A stretch of 17,579 nucleotides of DNA from JAPLVB01 sp964353635. GTDB taxonomy: Archaea; Aenigmatarchaeota; Aenigmatarchaeia; QMZP01. The DNA is taken from positions 1 to 17,579 of the forward strand of contig CAYGVS010000021.1 in NCBI GenBank assembly GCA_964353635.1, read 5' to 3'. The position numbers and the translations under genes were made by a program. Positions 1-5,410 of this stretch are shown here, in pieces. The notes under the pieces are model-generated. The model was not told the origin of the DNA. It was given only the letters and a program-made list of their open reading frames with translations, and did no database searches. The stretch's first letter is position 1. Each line of letters opens with the position of its first letter.

Positions 1-1
1 T

Positions 2-142
2 ATGTTGGTTATCTGCCAGACAGGGTGCCAGCCCTTTGACGGGTCTGCGGCAGCCTGGACGGAAAGGCAAAGTGCTATGGAGAAGAATAAGGCTGCAAGG
101 ATGGTCAGGCTCCTTCTTGATGAGAAACGGCTCATTAGATAA
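2..142 (+). CDS. 3' end of an unidentified gene (cut by window edge)
   Basis: An open frame runs from the window edge to a TAA at 140-142, giving about 46 residues that end in a basic helical stretch (AARMVRLLLDEKRLIR). There are two ATGs (2 and 77), but the frame is open to the edge, so this is probably the C-terminal tail of a longer protein rather than a small gene. I do not recognise a family. It converges on the surface-protein gene on the other strand, with only 36 nt between the two stops. The composition resembles neighbouring coding DNA. The alternative is that nothing is encoded here; a partial frame this short is weak evidence. Confidence 0.4.
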   Translation: MLVICQTGCQPFDGSAAAWTERQSAMEKNKAARMVRLLLDEKRLIR

Positions 143-178
143 TTATTGTTTTGGGGGATAATAAACATGACTATTGGT

Positions 179-3100
179 TTATGCTTTCCTTGTGTGGTGA
201 GGAGTCCATTTGCTCTTTAGCTCCTCCCATGTAAGTTCCCTGCCCTGCTGTTTAAAGCGGAACCACACAAAGGCAAGAACGAGAAGTATCACAACACCGA
301 CAGCTGAAAGGATAAGCCATTCCCAAACGAAGCATGGCGAGCAGTTTCCTCCACAATCCACGCCATCCTCACCATTATCCTGGACGCTATTGCTGCAAGA
401 TGTGCATTCAATCCCCCCATCTATCTGGCCATCACAGTCGTTGTCTATGCCGTCGCAGACATCTGTCATGCCCGGGTTCACGCTGGAATCAGAATCATCG
501 CAGTCCTCTCCGCTGTAGGTGCAATCGTTGCTTGCAGGGCTTCCGTATCCGTCTCCATCAGTGTCAGTGCATGCAGAGCAATCCTCGTCAATATTGCCGT
601 CACAGTTATCATCCGCTCCGTTCCCGCATATCTCATTTGTTGGCTGGACCTGCCTCACACATGACCCCCACAAGCCGTTTGCGCATGTCTTTAGGCCAGA
701 GCATGATCCTGTGCCTCCGCAAGGTTGAGTCTTGCCGTTTTCGCAGCAGTTTCCGTTGTCGTCTATTAGCCCGTTGCAGTCATCGTCAATGCCGTTGCAT
801 GTTTCCGTCATCGTCGCTAACACGGTGGGGTTTAAGAGCATCTCTGACAGGGTGGAATTGAAGCATCTGCATGCGGTGGACTGGATTGAGTTTCCGCCGC
901 CAACATTATCAGAGGTGCCGTCGCAGTCGTTGTCGATGCCGTCGCATATCTCAGTGGAAGGCGTCTTTGTAGCGTTAAGGCATGCGTCCCACTTGCCTTG
1001 TGAGTTGCATACCCTCTGGCCGGTTCCGCATGAGCATCCTGACTGGATTTCACCAGGCTTGCAGAACTCTACCACTGTGAAGCTCATGTTATAGTATCTT
1101 TCCTTGCCTGTTGAATCCTGCACATATATTGTGAATTGCTTGGAGCCTAATGAAGCAGTCCCAGGAATCACCCAACTGACTGTCCAGAGCTGGTCTGAGA
1201 TTTCTGTTGTCGCTGCGGACAAAACGCTTGCGTTGTAGATCAGCCTGACAACGCCAATCTGTGTGGCATCAGTCACCTTCGCGTCCACTGTCAGGTTTTC
1301 CCTCGGATACACGTACTGCGTGAAGTTAATTTCAGCCAAGGGAGCGCCCAGGTCTATTGTTGTGCTCTTTGCTGTTGGCAAGCTTCCAGAGTTGCCTGCC
1401 CTGTCCACTGCAATGCATCTGAAATAATAGGTCCCGTCCTGAAGGCTTCCGGTAAGCCTTGATAATCCAGTTCCCCTATATATCTGCGCCCAAGAGCCTG
1501 TGCCGTTCTTCTGCTCGACAATGAATTCCGCTATCCCTGATTCGCCGTCCTGGCCTGCCCAGGAGATGGTGAAGTCTGGCGAGGATTGGAGCGCTGGCAT
1601 ATCATTCATTGTGCAGCTAGGCATTCTTGTGTCAACAAGAGTGGATGATTCGTTCGAGGAAATGAAATTCCCTGCCGCATCATAGGCTGTCAACCTGAAG
1701 CTGTAGGTCCTGTTGTTCTCAGGAAGAATCGGCGCGTAGTTCTGGCCAAAATATGCAGATTTCGTATTCTGGGTAAAGTTTGACCAAAGAGCATAGGTTC
1801 CTGACCCATTCCTGTACATTATATTATAATTTGCGATACCAGAAACAGAGTCATCCCCTGACCATGACACAGCGAACTGGGTCGCGTTTGCAAATGCTGG
1901 TGAAGACACTATCACGTTCACAGGAGGCTGCGTGTCAATGGTTGTTCCCACTTCCTGTGAATAGCCTTGTTGGCTATTGACATTGCTCGCAACGAACCTG
2001 AAGATGTATGACTGCCCGTCCATGCCATTGAACATATAAGAGCCGCCTGACATGGACGATTTAATAACTGTTACTGTTTCCCACTGGCCTGTCTCGTTCT
2101 TTTCCAAGGTAACGTTGGAGAGAGGGCTTGGGGAAGAAGCTGTCCATGAGAGATTGATGATTGCGGAATTTGAGTATTGCGGAAGGGGCGCAATCGTGCA
2201 TGAAGGAAGCGAGTGGTCTATCATGACGGTCTTTGAGTTATGTTCTGCCTCCTTGTTGCCGAGTGTATCATATGAATAGTATCTCACAATCTTTTTACAT
2301 GTCCCTGGGCATGAAACCTTTACGGTGGTCGTTAATAGTATTGTGGGAGTGCATAGTGTCCCTGGATCATCAAAGACACAATAAGAGGTATTTTTGCATC
2401 CCAACCCTGCGTCCTGGCAGGTAAGAGTGATGTCGACATCGCTGCCGTGCCAGCTGCTGTCAGAGTTGTCTGTGGTCACAGGAGGGCTTTTATCAATCTG
2501 GAAGATGCCGCTGGTCTTGACAGTCTCCTGGTTTCCGGAATCATCAACGGAATAATAGCAGACTTTTTTTTCACAGGCTGAGCCCTGGCTGCAGGACACT
2601 GTCCCTGATGTTCCTGATGTGGTTCCTGATGAATCGCATGTCTGGGTTGCATCGACTATCTTGAAGCTGGGCTGGCACAATCCGCCAACATCTGTGCAGG
2701 AGAGCGTGAAAGACACATCTTGTGCTGACCAGCCAGAAGTCCCATCCTGGCTTATCGTGGTCACAGGTGCAGTCTTGTCTGTATAGGAGCAGCATACCTT
2801 GGTGTTGTAGCCTGAGGCTGAACAATCAGCAATGTGTGCGTTTGTCTGCGAGCTTATGCTGGCCAAGCAGGTATACCCTGCAGCGCAGGAGCCGCTTGAA
2901 TAGCTGCAGCTTATGTCCCCTCCAGTCGCGTTTAGGCATACAGAATTTGCATAAGTGCCGCCAATCTGCTCCACATGGGAGTTGGTCGTGCTGAACAGGT
3001 TCAGCACGACCTTTGAGCCGGATTCAGTGCAGCTTGAGCTAAGGACGTTCGCAGGGGGTCCGCCACAGCAGACTTTCCAAGTGTACGCTGTTCCTGAAGG

Positions 3101-3286
3101 AAGCTCCGCATGCGCATTTGTAGGGCTGTACATATGCAGAACGTCGAGCTCTCCGCTTGCGCATCCCTGCTTGACGCTGCATGAGAGGGGGACTGCCTCA
3201 GCAGAAGGAATCGCTGCAAGAGCAAGAAGCAGCACTGATAAAAGCATGGTTATCAGGATATTCTGTTGTTTGTAATGATGCAACAT
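179..3286 (-). CDS. large Cys-rich, multi-domain cell-surface protein with MopE-like metal-binding repeats and C-terminal membrane anchor
   Basis: About 1035 residues. A signal peptide (basic MLHHYK, hydrophobic core, cut near SAEA/VP) is followed by three Cys-rich modules sharing an S-x-TNAH/TNSH...VC(C) pattern (about residues 35-165). Next come two Ig-like modules beginning PVTT (about 170-365), then fibronectin/Ig-like domains (about 365-740). A Cys/Asp-rich region (about 780-985) carries four copies of a CDGIDNDCDG-type motif, as in MopE-type putative metal-binding proteins, plus a DTDGDGYG calcium-like loop. A final Cys cluster (VQDNGEDGVDCGGNC) precedes one transmembrane helix and a short basic cytoplasmic tail. 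I chose the ATG at 3286 because a TATA box lies 26 nt upstream and the resulting signal peptide has a basic N-region; the upstream in-frame ATG at 3322 would overlap that promoter. Probable role: envelope or adhesion protein. Metal binding is inferred from the motifs only. Confidence 0.85.
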   Translation of the reverse strand: MLHHYKQQNILITMLLSVLLLALAAIPSAEAVPLSCSVKQGCASGELDVLHMYSPTNAHAELPSGTAYTWKVCCGGPPANVLSSSCTESGSKVVLNLFSTTNSHVEQIGGTYANSVCLNATGGDISCSYSSGSCAAGYTCLASISSQTNAHIADCSASGYNTKVCCSYTDKTAPVTTISQDGTSGWSAQDVSFTLSCTDVGGLCQPSFKIVDATQTCDSSGTTSGTSGTVSCSQGSACEKKVCYYSVDDSGNQETVKTSGIFQIDKSPPVTTDNSDSSWHGSDVDITLTCQDAGLGCKNTSYCVFDDPGTLCTPTILLTTTVKVSCPGTCKKIVRYYSYDTLGNKEAEHNSKTVMIDHSLPSCTIAPLPQYSNSAIINLSWTASSPSPLSNVTLEKNETGQWETVTVIKSSMSGGSYMFNGMDGQSYIFRFVASNVNSQQGYSQEVGTTIDTQPPVNVIVSSPAFANATQFAVSWSGDDSVSGIANYNIMYRNGSGTYALWSNFTQNTKSAYFGQNYAPILPENNRTYSFRLTAYDAAGNFISSNESSTLVDTRMPSCTMNDMPALQSSPDFTISWAGQDGESGIAEFIVEQKNGTGSWAQIYRGTGLSRLTGSLQDGTYYFRCIAVDRAGNSGSLPTAKSTTIDLGAPLAEINFTQYVYPRENLTVDAKVTDATQIGVVRLIYNASVLSAATTEISDQLWTVSWVIPGTASLGSKQFTIYVQDSTGKERYYNMSFTVVEFCKPGEIQSGCSCGTGQRVCNSQGKWDACLNATKTPSTEICDGIDNDCDGTSDNVGGGNSIQSTACRCFNSTLSEMLLNPTVLATMTETCNGIDDDCNGLIDDNGNCCENGKTQPCGGTGSCSGLKTCANGLWGSCVRQVQPTNEICGNGADDNCDGNIDEDCSACTDTDGDGYGSPASNDCTYSGEDCDDSDSSVNPGMTDVCDGIDNDCDGQIDGGIECTSCSNSVQDNGEDGVDCGGNCSPCFVWEWLILSAVGVVILLVLAFVWFRFKQQGRELTWEELKSKWTPHHTRKA

Positions 3287-3307
3287 ATAATATGTATATA
3301 TAGGCCG

Positions 3308-3316
3308 TTTAATAAA
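3308..3316 (-). promoter_or_regulatory. TATA box for the surface-protein gene
   Basis: Minus-strand TTTATTAAA is centred 26 nt upstream of the ATG at 3286, predicting a leaderless transcript. The same 9-mer serves the transglutaminase gene at 12423-12431. A second AT-rich stretch (TATATATA, 3293-3300) is also present and would favour the internal ATG at 3247 instead. Confidence 0.55.
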
Positions 3317-3327
3317 AAACATTCACA

Positions 3328-4362
3328 TCATTTCGGCTGTATCTTCCTGACGGCCTCGTCCAATTCCTTTCTCATTGCCTGGCCGTTGTCCTTACCTGAG
3401 AACCTGTCCATCCTCGAAGCCATTGAAAGCTTTGCCGAAACGAGCCTGGCGACCTTTCCTTTCAGCTCCTTCGGAGCCTGTTGAATGAGCGGATGACCGA
3501 ACAGAATCCCATATTTAGGTGCCTTTCCTTCACCCTTGAGATGGCGGAAAAGAGCCTTCTCAGCGCCAAGGAGCTGGATGGTAGATGATGGCATCATTGC
3601 AAGCCTGTCCAGGCTTCCTGCAACCGAGAGCAGCCTGGCGCCAAGGAGCGGGCCTGCGACCTCTGAGAAGTTCGGAGCAGCTTCCTTCATGGAGCCCTCG
3701 GTGTACTTCGCAAGGCTTTTCTTCGCCTGGAATAGCCTCAGGACAATCTGGGCAAGCTCCTGCATCTGCGCTATGTCTTCCTGGGTGAAATCCATGCCTG
3801 CTGATTTCGAAGCGAGTTCCTGGAATTCCATCAGACCTTCCTTCCTGCCAGCGCAGACCAGCTCGGCAAACTTCTCATGCGACTGGACCTGCCTCTCCAG
3901 CTCCGGGAAATAAAGGCCGTACCACTCCCTCAGCCTTTCGGAAAAGACATTAATCACCCTGTCTGTCTCATCAAGCATCCCGATAGCCTGGATGATTATC
4001 CTGTCCCTTTTGACCTCCTTGATTTTGGACTTGGTCTGCTCTATGCTCACTGCGGACAGGATACGGTTCAACTCTGCCTGCGAACCAGCCCACTTCAAAT
4101 CAAGCGCAAGCTTCCTGAAGCTGGACTGAAGGATGCTCTCTGCTGTCCTGTCGCTGTCAAAGCGCGTCAGAATCTCCTTGATGCCTTTCTTCCTCAGCGC
4201 CTCCATCAGCTCCTTCTCCTCTGGTATCAGCTCTTTCTTGGCTTTGTCCAGTCTGGAGGCGATTTGCAAAGGATCCTTTGGGAAGAGCCTCTTGTCAATA
4301 ACCTTGCCGCTGGAATCGAAGGCAAAGCTTCCTAAAATGCAGGTTCCCAAGTACGCTTTCAT
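3328..4362 (-). CDS. nop5: Nop5 (Nop56/58 family), box C/D sRNP core protein
   Basis: 344 residues. Nop5 bridges L7Ae and fibrillarin on box C/D guide RNAs, which direct 2'-O-methylation of rRNA and tRNA. The N-terminal domain (about 1-110) is followed by a coiled-coil region containing LREWYGLYFPEL (144-155). The Nop RNA-binding domain follows, with the family signature GPLLGARLLSVAGSLDRLA (237-255), LLGAEKALFRHL (264-275) and YGILFGHPLI (284-293). Length is near the short end for archaeal Nop5; the basic C-terminal tail found in many homologues is reduced. In most archaea fibrillarin lies next to nop5, but here the downstream neighbour is the surface-protein gene, 41 nt after the stop, with its own promoter. 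Upstream are TATA-like sequences shared with the tRNA-Val(CAC) spacer. Confidence 0.95.
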   Translation of the reverse strand: MKAYLGTCILGSFAFDSSGKVIDKRLFPKDPLQIASRLDKAKKELIPEEKELMEALRKKGIKEILTRFDSDRTAESILQSSFRKLALDLKWAGSQAELNRILSAVSIEQTKSKIKEVKRDRIIIQAIGMLDETDRVINVFSERLREWYGLYFPELERQVQSHEKFAELVCAGRKEGLMEFQELASKSAGMDFTQEDIAQMQELAQIVLRLFQAKKSLAKYTEGSMKEAAPNFSEVAGPLLGARLLSVAGSLDRLAMMPSSTIQLLGAEKALFRHLKGEGKAPKYGILFGHPLIQQAPKELKGKVARLVSAKLSMASRMDRFSGKDNGQAMRKELDEAVRKIQPK

Positions 4363-4400
4363 AATCTAGCCTTATCTTTGAGTGACTCAGACACAATGAT

Positions 4401-4430
4401 TTATAATATTCCTATATAAAGAGACTTAAA
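4401..4430. promoter_or_regulatory. divergent AT-rich promoter region between nop5 and tRNA-Val(CAC)
   Basis: Three TATA-like sequences lie here: TTATAATATT (4401-4410), TATATAAAG (4413-4421) and CTTAAATC (4425-4432). The first two, read on the minus strand, would start nop5 transcripts 15-30 nt before its ATG. The last is about 31 nt upstream of the tRNA 5' end, giving a leader of only a few nt. Assignment of each box is inference. Confidence 0.45.
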
Positions 4431-4459
4431 TCATTGGATAATAACCATATGCAGCAATC

Positions 4460-4572
4460 GGGCCGGTGGTCTAGTGGCTATATGGATTGAAGGTGGCGAC
4501 GCCGCCTTCTCTACAGGTCGCGACGCCGCCCTCACACGGCGGAAATCGCAGGTTCAATTCCTGCCCGGCCCA
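4460..4572 (+). tRNA. tRNA-Val(CAC) with an intron in the D-loop
   Basis: Acceptor GGGCCGG (4460-4466) pairs with CCGGCCC (4565-4571), with discriminator A4572. The T-arm is GCAGG-TTCAATT-CCTGC (4548-4564). The anticodon arm CCGCC-CTCACAC-GGCGG (4526-4542) gives anticodon CAC at 4533-4535. D-stem GTC (4469-4471) and GAC (4522-4524) are separated by 50 nt instead of about 10. Removing 4482-4521 leaves a canonical 73-nt tRNA. The insert folds into a 9-bp hairpin (4489-4497 with 4501-4509). An 11-nt repeat GCGACGCCGCC (4496-4506 and 4520-4530) makes the exact intron position ambiguous. Confidence 0.88.
4482..4521 (+). other. tRNA intron in the D-loop of Val(CAC), boundaries uncertain
   Basis: Forty nt must leave to give a 10-nt D-loop. 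A BHB-like fold is possible (GGCT 4476-4479 with GGTC 4516-4519, two wobbles) but weaker than in the other genes. An alternative is two introns, 4482-4497 and 4507-4530, giving the same mature tRNA. Confidence 0.6.
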
Positions 4573-4677
4573 TTTAAAAGCAGAAATGCCAACAATTAGA
4601 AGATGAGAATGTGGTGCAAGGTATCATATCCCTCTGACGGCCTTAACTAATTGCATTATAGCTGTCTATCCATAATC
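4573..4677. other. spacer between tRNA-Val(CAC) and tRNA-Val(GAC)
   Basis: 105 nt with no open frame of note. It holds AT-rich stretches (around 4643-4661) at about -20 to -35 from the next tRNA that could be its promoter. A weak C-box-like AAGATGA (4600-4606) and a D-box-like CTGA (4634-4637) occur, without D' and C' boxes between them. Confidence 0.4.
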
Positions 4678-4698
4678 GGGCTCGTAGTCCAGTTGGTT

Positions 4699-4727
4699 AA
4701 GTTCTGCCAGAAAGGTGGACTCCAAAG
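4699..4727 (+). other. tRNA intron, D-loop of Val(GAC)
   Basis: Central helix TTGG (4693-4696) with CCAA (4722-4725); intron helix AGTTC (4700-4704) with GGACT (4717-4721). Cuts TT^A and AG^A give the mature loop CAGTTGGTTAA. The exon-side helix is loose, so this is a relaxed BHB. Confidence 0.8.
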
Positions 4728-4744
4728 AAGACGTCGCCTTGACG

Positions 4745-4761
4745 AATCGGGGTATTCAGAA
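4745..4761 (+). other. 17-nt tRNA intron at canonical 37/38, Val(GAC)
   Basis: Central helix TTGA (4739-4742) with TCAG (4756-4759); bulges CG^A and AA^T. Seventeen nt is near the short end for archaeal tRNA introns. Confidence 0.88.
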
Positions 4762-4783
4762 TGGCGAAGATCGGCGGTTCGAA

Positions 4784-4823
4784 GATGGCTCGAAGGTGCC
4801 AAGAGACACCTTCCAATCGAAAT
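4784..4823 (+). other. tRNA intron in the T-loop of Val(GAC)
   Basis: Textbook BHB: exon helix GGCGG/CCGCC, central helix TTCG (4778-4781) with CGAA (4818-4821), bulges AA^G (4782-4784) and AT^T (4822-4824). Contains hairpin GAAGGTG (4792-4798) / CACCTTC (4807-4813), closely matching one in the rfcS leader. Confidence 0.9.
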
Positions 4824-4840
4824 TCCGCCCGGGCCCATCG

Positions 4841-4877
4841 TTCGTTGGAAGTCGGCGAAGCCGGCTTCTTTCCAGAA
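4841..4877 (+). repeat. inter-tRNA linker repeat, copy 1 (before tRNA-Glu)
   Basis: TTCGTTGGAAG (4841-4851) and TTCTTTCCAGAA (4866-4877) are identical to the flanks of the linker before tRNA-Leu. The middle differs but is a hairpin in both; here GAAGTCGGC pairs with GCCGGCTTC around a GAA loop (4848-4868). The element ends 3 nt before the mature tRNA-Glu 5' end. Confidence 0.8.
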
Positions 4878-4902
4878 CACGCTCCGGTCGTCTAGTCCGG
4901 CC

Positions 4903-4945
4903 AATTGACGACTTATGCAGCGTTCATAAGGTCGTCTTTCCGGAG
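4903..4945 (+). other. tRNA intron, D-loop of Glu(TTC)
   Basis: Central helix CCGG (4897-4900) with CCGG (4940-4943); bulges CC^A and AG^A, the same acceptor cut as in Val(GAC). Inner helix GACGAC (4907-4912) / GTCGTC (4931-4936). Confidence 0.82.
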
Positions 4946-4963
4946 AAGGATCTCGGGTTTTCG

Positions 4964-5024
4964 GGCCACGGGCGATTGCCTGAAAAAGCTGATTTCAGCT
5001 TTGCTGAAATGTGATGGCGAAAAC
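4964..5024 (+). other. tRNA intron at canonical 37/38, Glu(TTC)
   Basis: Central helix TTTT (4958-4961) with GAAA (5019-5022), last pair wobble; bulges CG^G and AC^A; intron helix GCCA (4965-4968) / TGGC (5015-5018). Inside is an 8-bp hairpin AAAGCTGA (4985-4992) / TCAGCTTT (4995-5002). Confidence 0.88.
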
Positions 5025-5045
5025 ACCCGATGACACGGGTTCAAA

Positions 5046-5119
5046 CCGCAAGAGGCAAGGGAGCTTCCGCTTCCATGCCCCTTACCGGCCTATTCCCATG
5101 AAAGGTCGCGGCGTGAAAA
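5046..5119 (+). other. tRNA intron in the T-loop of Glu(TTC)
   Basis: Central helix TTCA (5040-5043) with TGAA (5114-5117); bulges AA^C and AA^T; intron helix CGC (5047-5049) / GCG (5111-5113). Same geometry as the Val(GAC) T-loop intron. Confidence 0.88.
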
Positions 5120-5154
5120 TCCCGTCCGGAGCATAGCCAGCGATAAGTTGCCTT

Positions 5155-5201
5155 TTCGTTGGAAGAGATTGAACATGTCCGCGGACATGTTCTTTCCAGA
5201 A
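5155..5201 (+). repeat. inter-tRNA linker repeat, copy 2 (before tRNA-Leu)
   Basis: Same 11-nt left flank (5155-5165) and 12-nt right flank (5190-5201) as copy 1. The centre is a 22-nt perfect palindrome (5171-5192; arms GAACATGTCCG and CGGACATGTTC). The element ends 2 nt before the tRNA-Leu 5' end. TGGAA (5160-5164) can pair with TTCCA (5194-5198). Confidence 0.8.
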
Positions 5202-5203
5202 TC

Positions 5204-5332
5204 GCGGGGGTACCCAAGTGGTCAAAGGGGCTAGGCTTAGGTGCGTTATCGCAGCTAGGAGCCGTGCTCAGAAGCGGTGCTAGGACACCTAGTGCGTTAG
5301 TCGCTGCGTGGGTTCGAAACCCACCTCCCGCA
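5204..5332 (+). tRNA. tRNA-Leu(TAG) with a 37/38 intron
   Basis: Acceptor GCGGGGG (5204-5210) / CTCCCGC (5325-5331), discriminator A5332. Class II variable arm (5293-5307, GCG/CGC stem). Anticodon stem CTAGG (5231-5235) / CCTAG (5288-5292); anticodon TAG 5238-5240; T-arm GTGGG-TTCGAAA-CCCAC (5308-5324). Intron removal leaves 84 nt. D- and T-loops are uninterrupted, unlike the two tRNAs just upstream. It is the last gene of the tRNA run and is followed by a T-run. Confidence 0.95.
5242..5286 (+). other. tRNA intron at canonical 37/38, Leu(TAG)
   Basis: 45 nt. Central helix CTTA (5236-5239) with TAGG (5281-5284); bulges GG^T and AC^A; intron helix GCGTT (5243-5247) / GGTGC (5276-5280, with wobbles). 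Confidence 0.88.
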
Positions 5333-5339
5333 TTTTTTT
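5333..5339 (+). terminator. T-run terminator after the tRNA cluster
   Basis: Seven T in a row immediately after the tRNA-Leu discriminator, the usual form of archaeal intrinsic termination. Confidence 0.7.
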
Positions 5340-5368
5340 AAACGAGCTATTGCTTAGGCTAACAGGTT

Positions 5369-5397
5369 AAAAAAAGAAAGGCTGCCAGAAGCAGCCT
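5369..5397 (-). terminator. stem-loop plus T-run terminator of the Ig-like repeat protein gene
   Basis: On the minus strand a perfect 7-bp stem AGGCTGC/GCAGCCT with a 5-nt loop (5379-5397) is followed by TTC and seven T (5369-5375). It lies 13 nt beyond the stop codon at 5411. Confidence 0.7.
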
Positions 5398-5410
5398 GAA
5401 TTTGATTTCA

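Larger units (their letters stand above)
4678..4837 (+). tRNA. tRNA-Val(GAC) interrupted by three introns (D-loop, 37/38, T-loop)
   Basis: Acceptor GGGCTCG (4678-4684) pairs with CGGGCCC (4830-4836) with one U-G wobble; discriminator A4837. D-stem GTC (4687-4689) / GAC (4730-4732); anticodon stem TCGCC (4734-4738) / GGCGA (4763-4767); anticodon GAC 4741-4743; T-stem GGCGG (4773-4777) / CCGCC (4825-4829). Removing 4699-4727 (29 nt), 4745-4761 (17 nt) and 4784-4823 (40 nt) gives a 74-nt tRNA with an 11-nt D-loop, anticodon loop TTGACGT and T-loop TTCGAAT. Each intron has a 4-bp central helix flanked by bulges cut at the right place. It probably heads a Val-Glu-Leu transcript. Confidence 0.93.
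4881..5133 (+). tRNA. tRNA-Glu(TTC) interrupted by three introns (D-loop, 37/38, T-loop)
   Basis: Acceptor GCTCCGG (4881-4887) / CCGGAGC (5126-5132), discriminator A5133. D-stem GTC (4890-4892) / GAT (4949-4951); anticodon stem TCGGG (4953-4957) / CCCGA (5026-5030); anticodon TTC 4960-4962; 4-nt variable loop; T-stem ACGGG (5035-5039) / CCCGT (5121-5125). Removing 4903-4945 (43 nt), 4964-5024 (61 nt) and 5046-5119 (74 nt) gives a 75-nt tRNA whose D-loop TAGTCCGGCCAAG and T-loop TTCAAAT fit the archaeal Glu pattern. Introns make up 178 of 253 nt, enough to defeat a standard tRNA scan. It has no promoter of its own that I can see, so it is probably cotranscribed with tRNA-Val(GAC). Confidence 0.93.

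Noticed and set aside
1..70. Structured RNA (SRP or RNase P fragment) suggested by nested inverted repeats
   Set aside because: No conserved SRP helix 8 or RNase P core motifs; an open reading frame explains the stretch as well.
3287..3322. Longer N-terminus for the surface protein (ATG at 3322)
   Set aside because: It would place the promoter inside the gene and add a segment ahead of an already complete signal peptide.
4600..4637. C-box-like AAGATGA and D-box-like CTGA in the spacer between the two tRNA-Val genes, suggesting a C/D box sRNA
   Set aside because: No D' and C' boxes between them, the C box has a mismatch and no terminal stem is evident.
4841..4877. Linker hairpin read as a canonical BHB splice motif (TTGG with CCAG)
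   Set aside because: One side has a 3-nt bulge but the other has 7 unpaired nt, so the symmetry is missing; retained only as a structured repeat.
4964..5024. Possible C/D box guide RNA in the tRNA-Glu anticodon intron (several CTGA and a GTGATGG)
   Set aside because: The box order is wrong (CTGA before the C-like box), and the CTGA repeats are explained by the hairpin stem.
5171..5192. 22-nt perfect palindrome as a transcription-factor operator
   Set aside because: It lies inside the inter-tRNA linker where copy 1 has a different hairpin, so an RNA structural role is more consistent.
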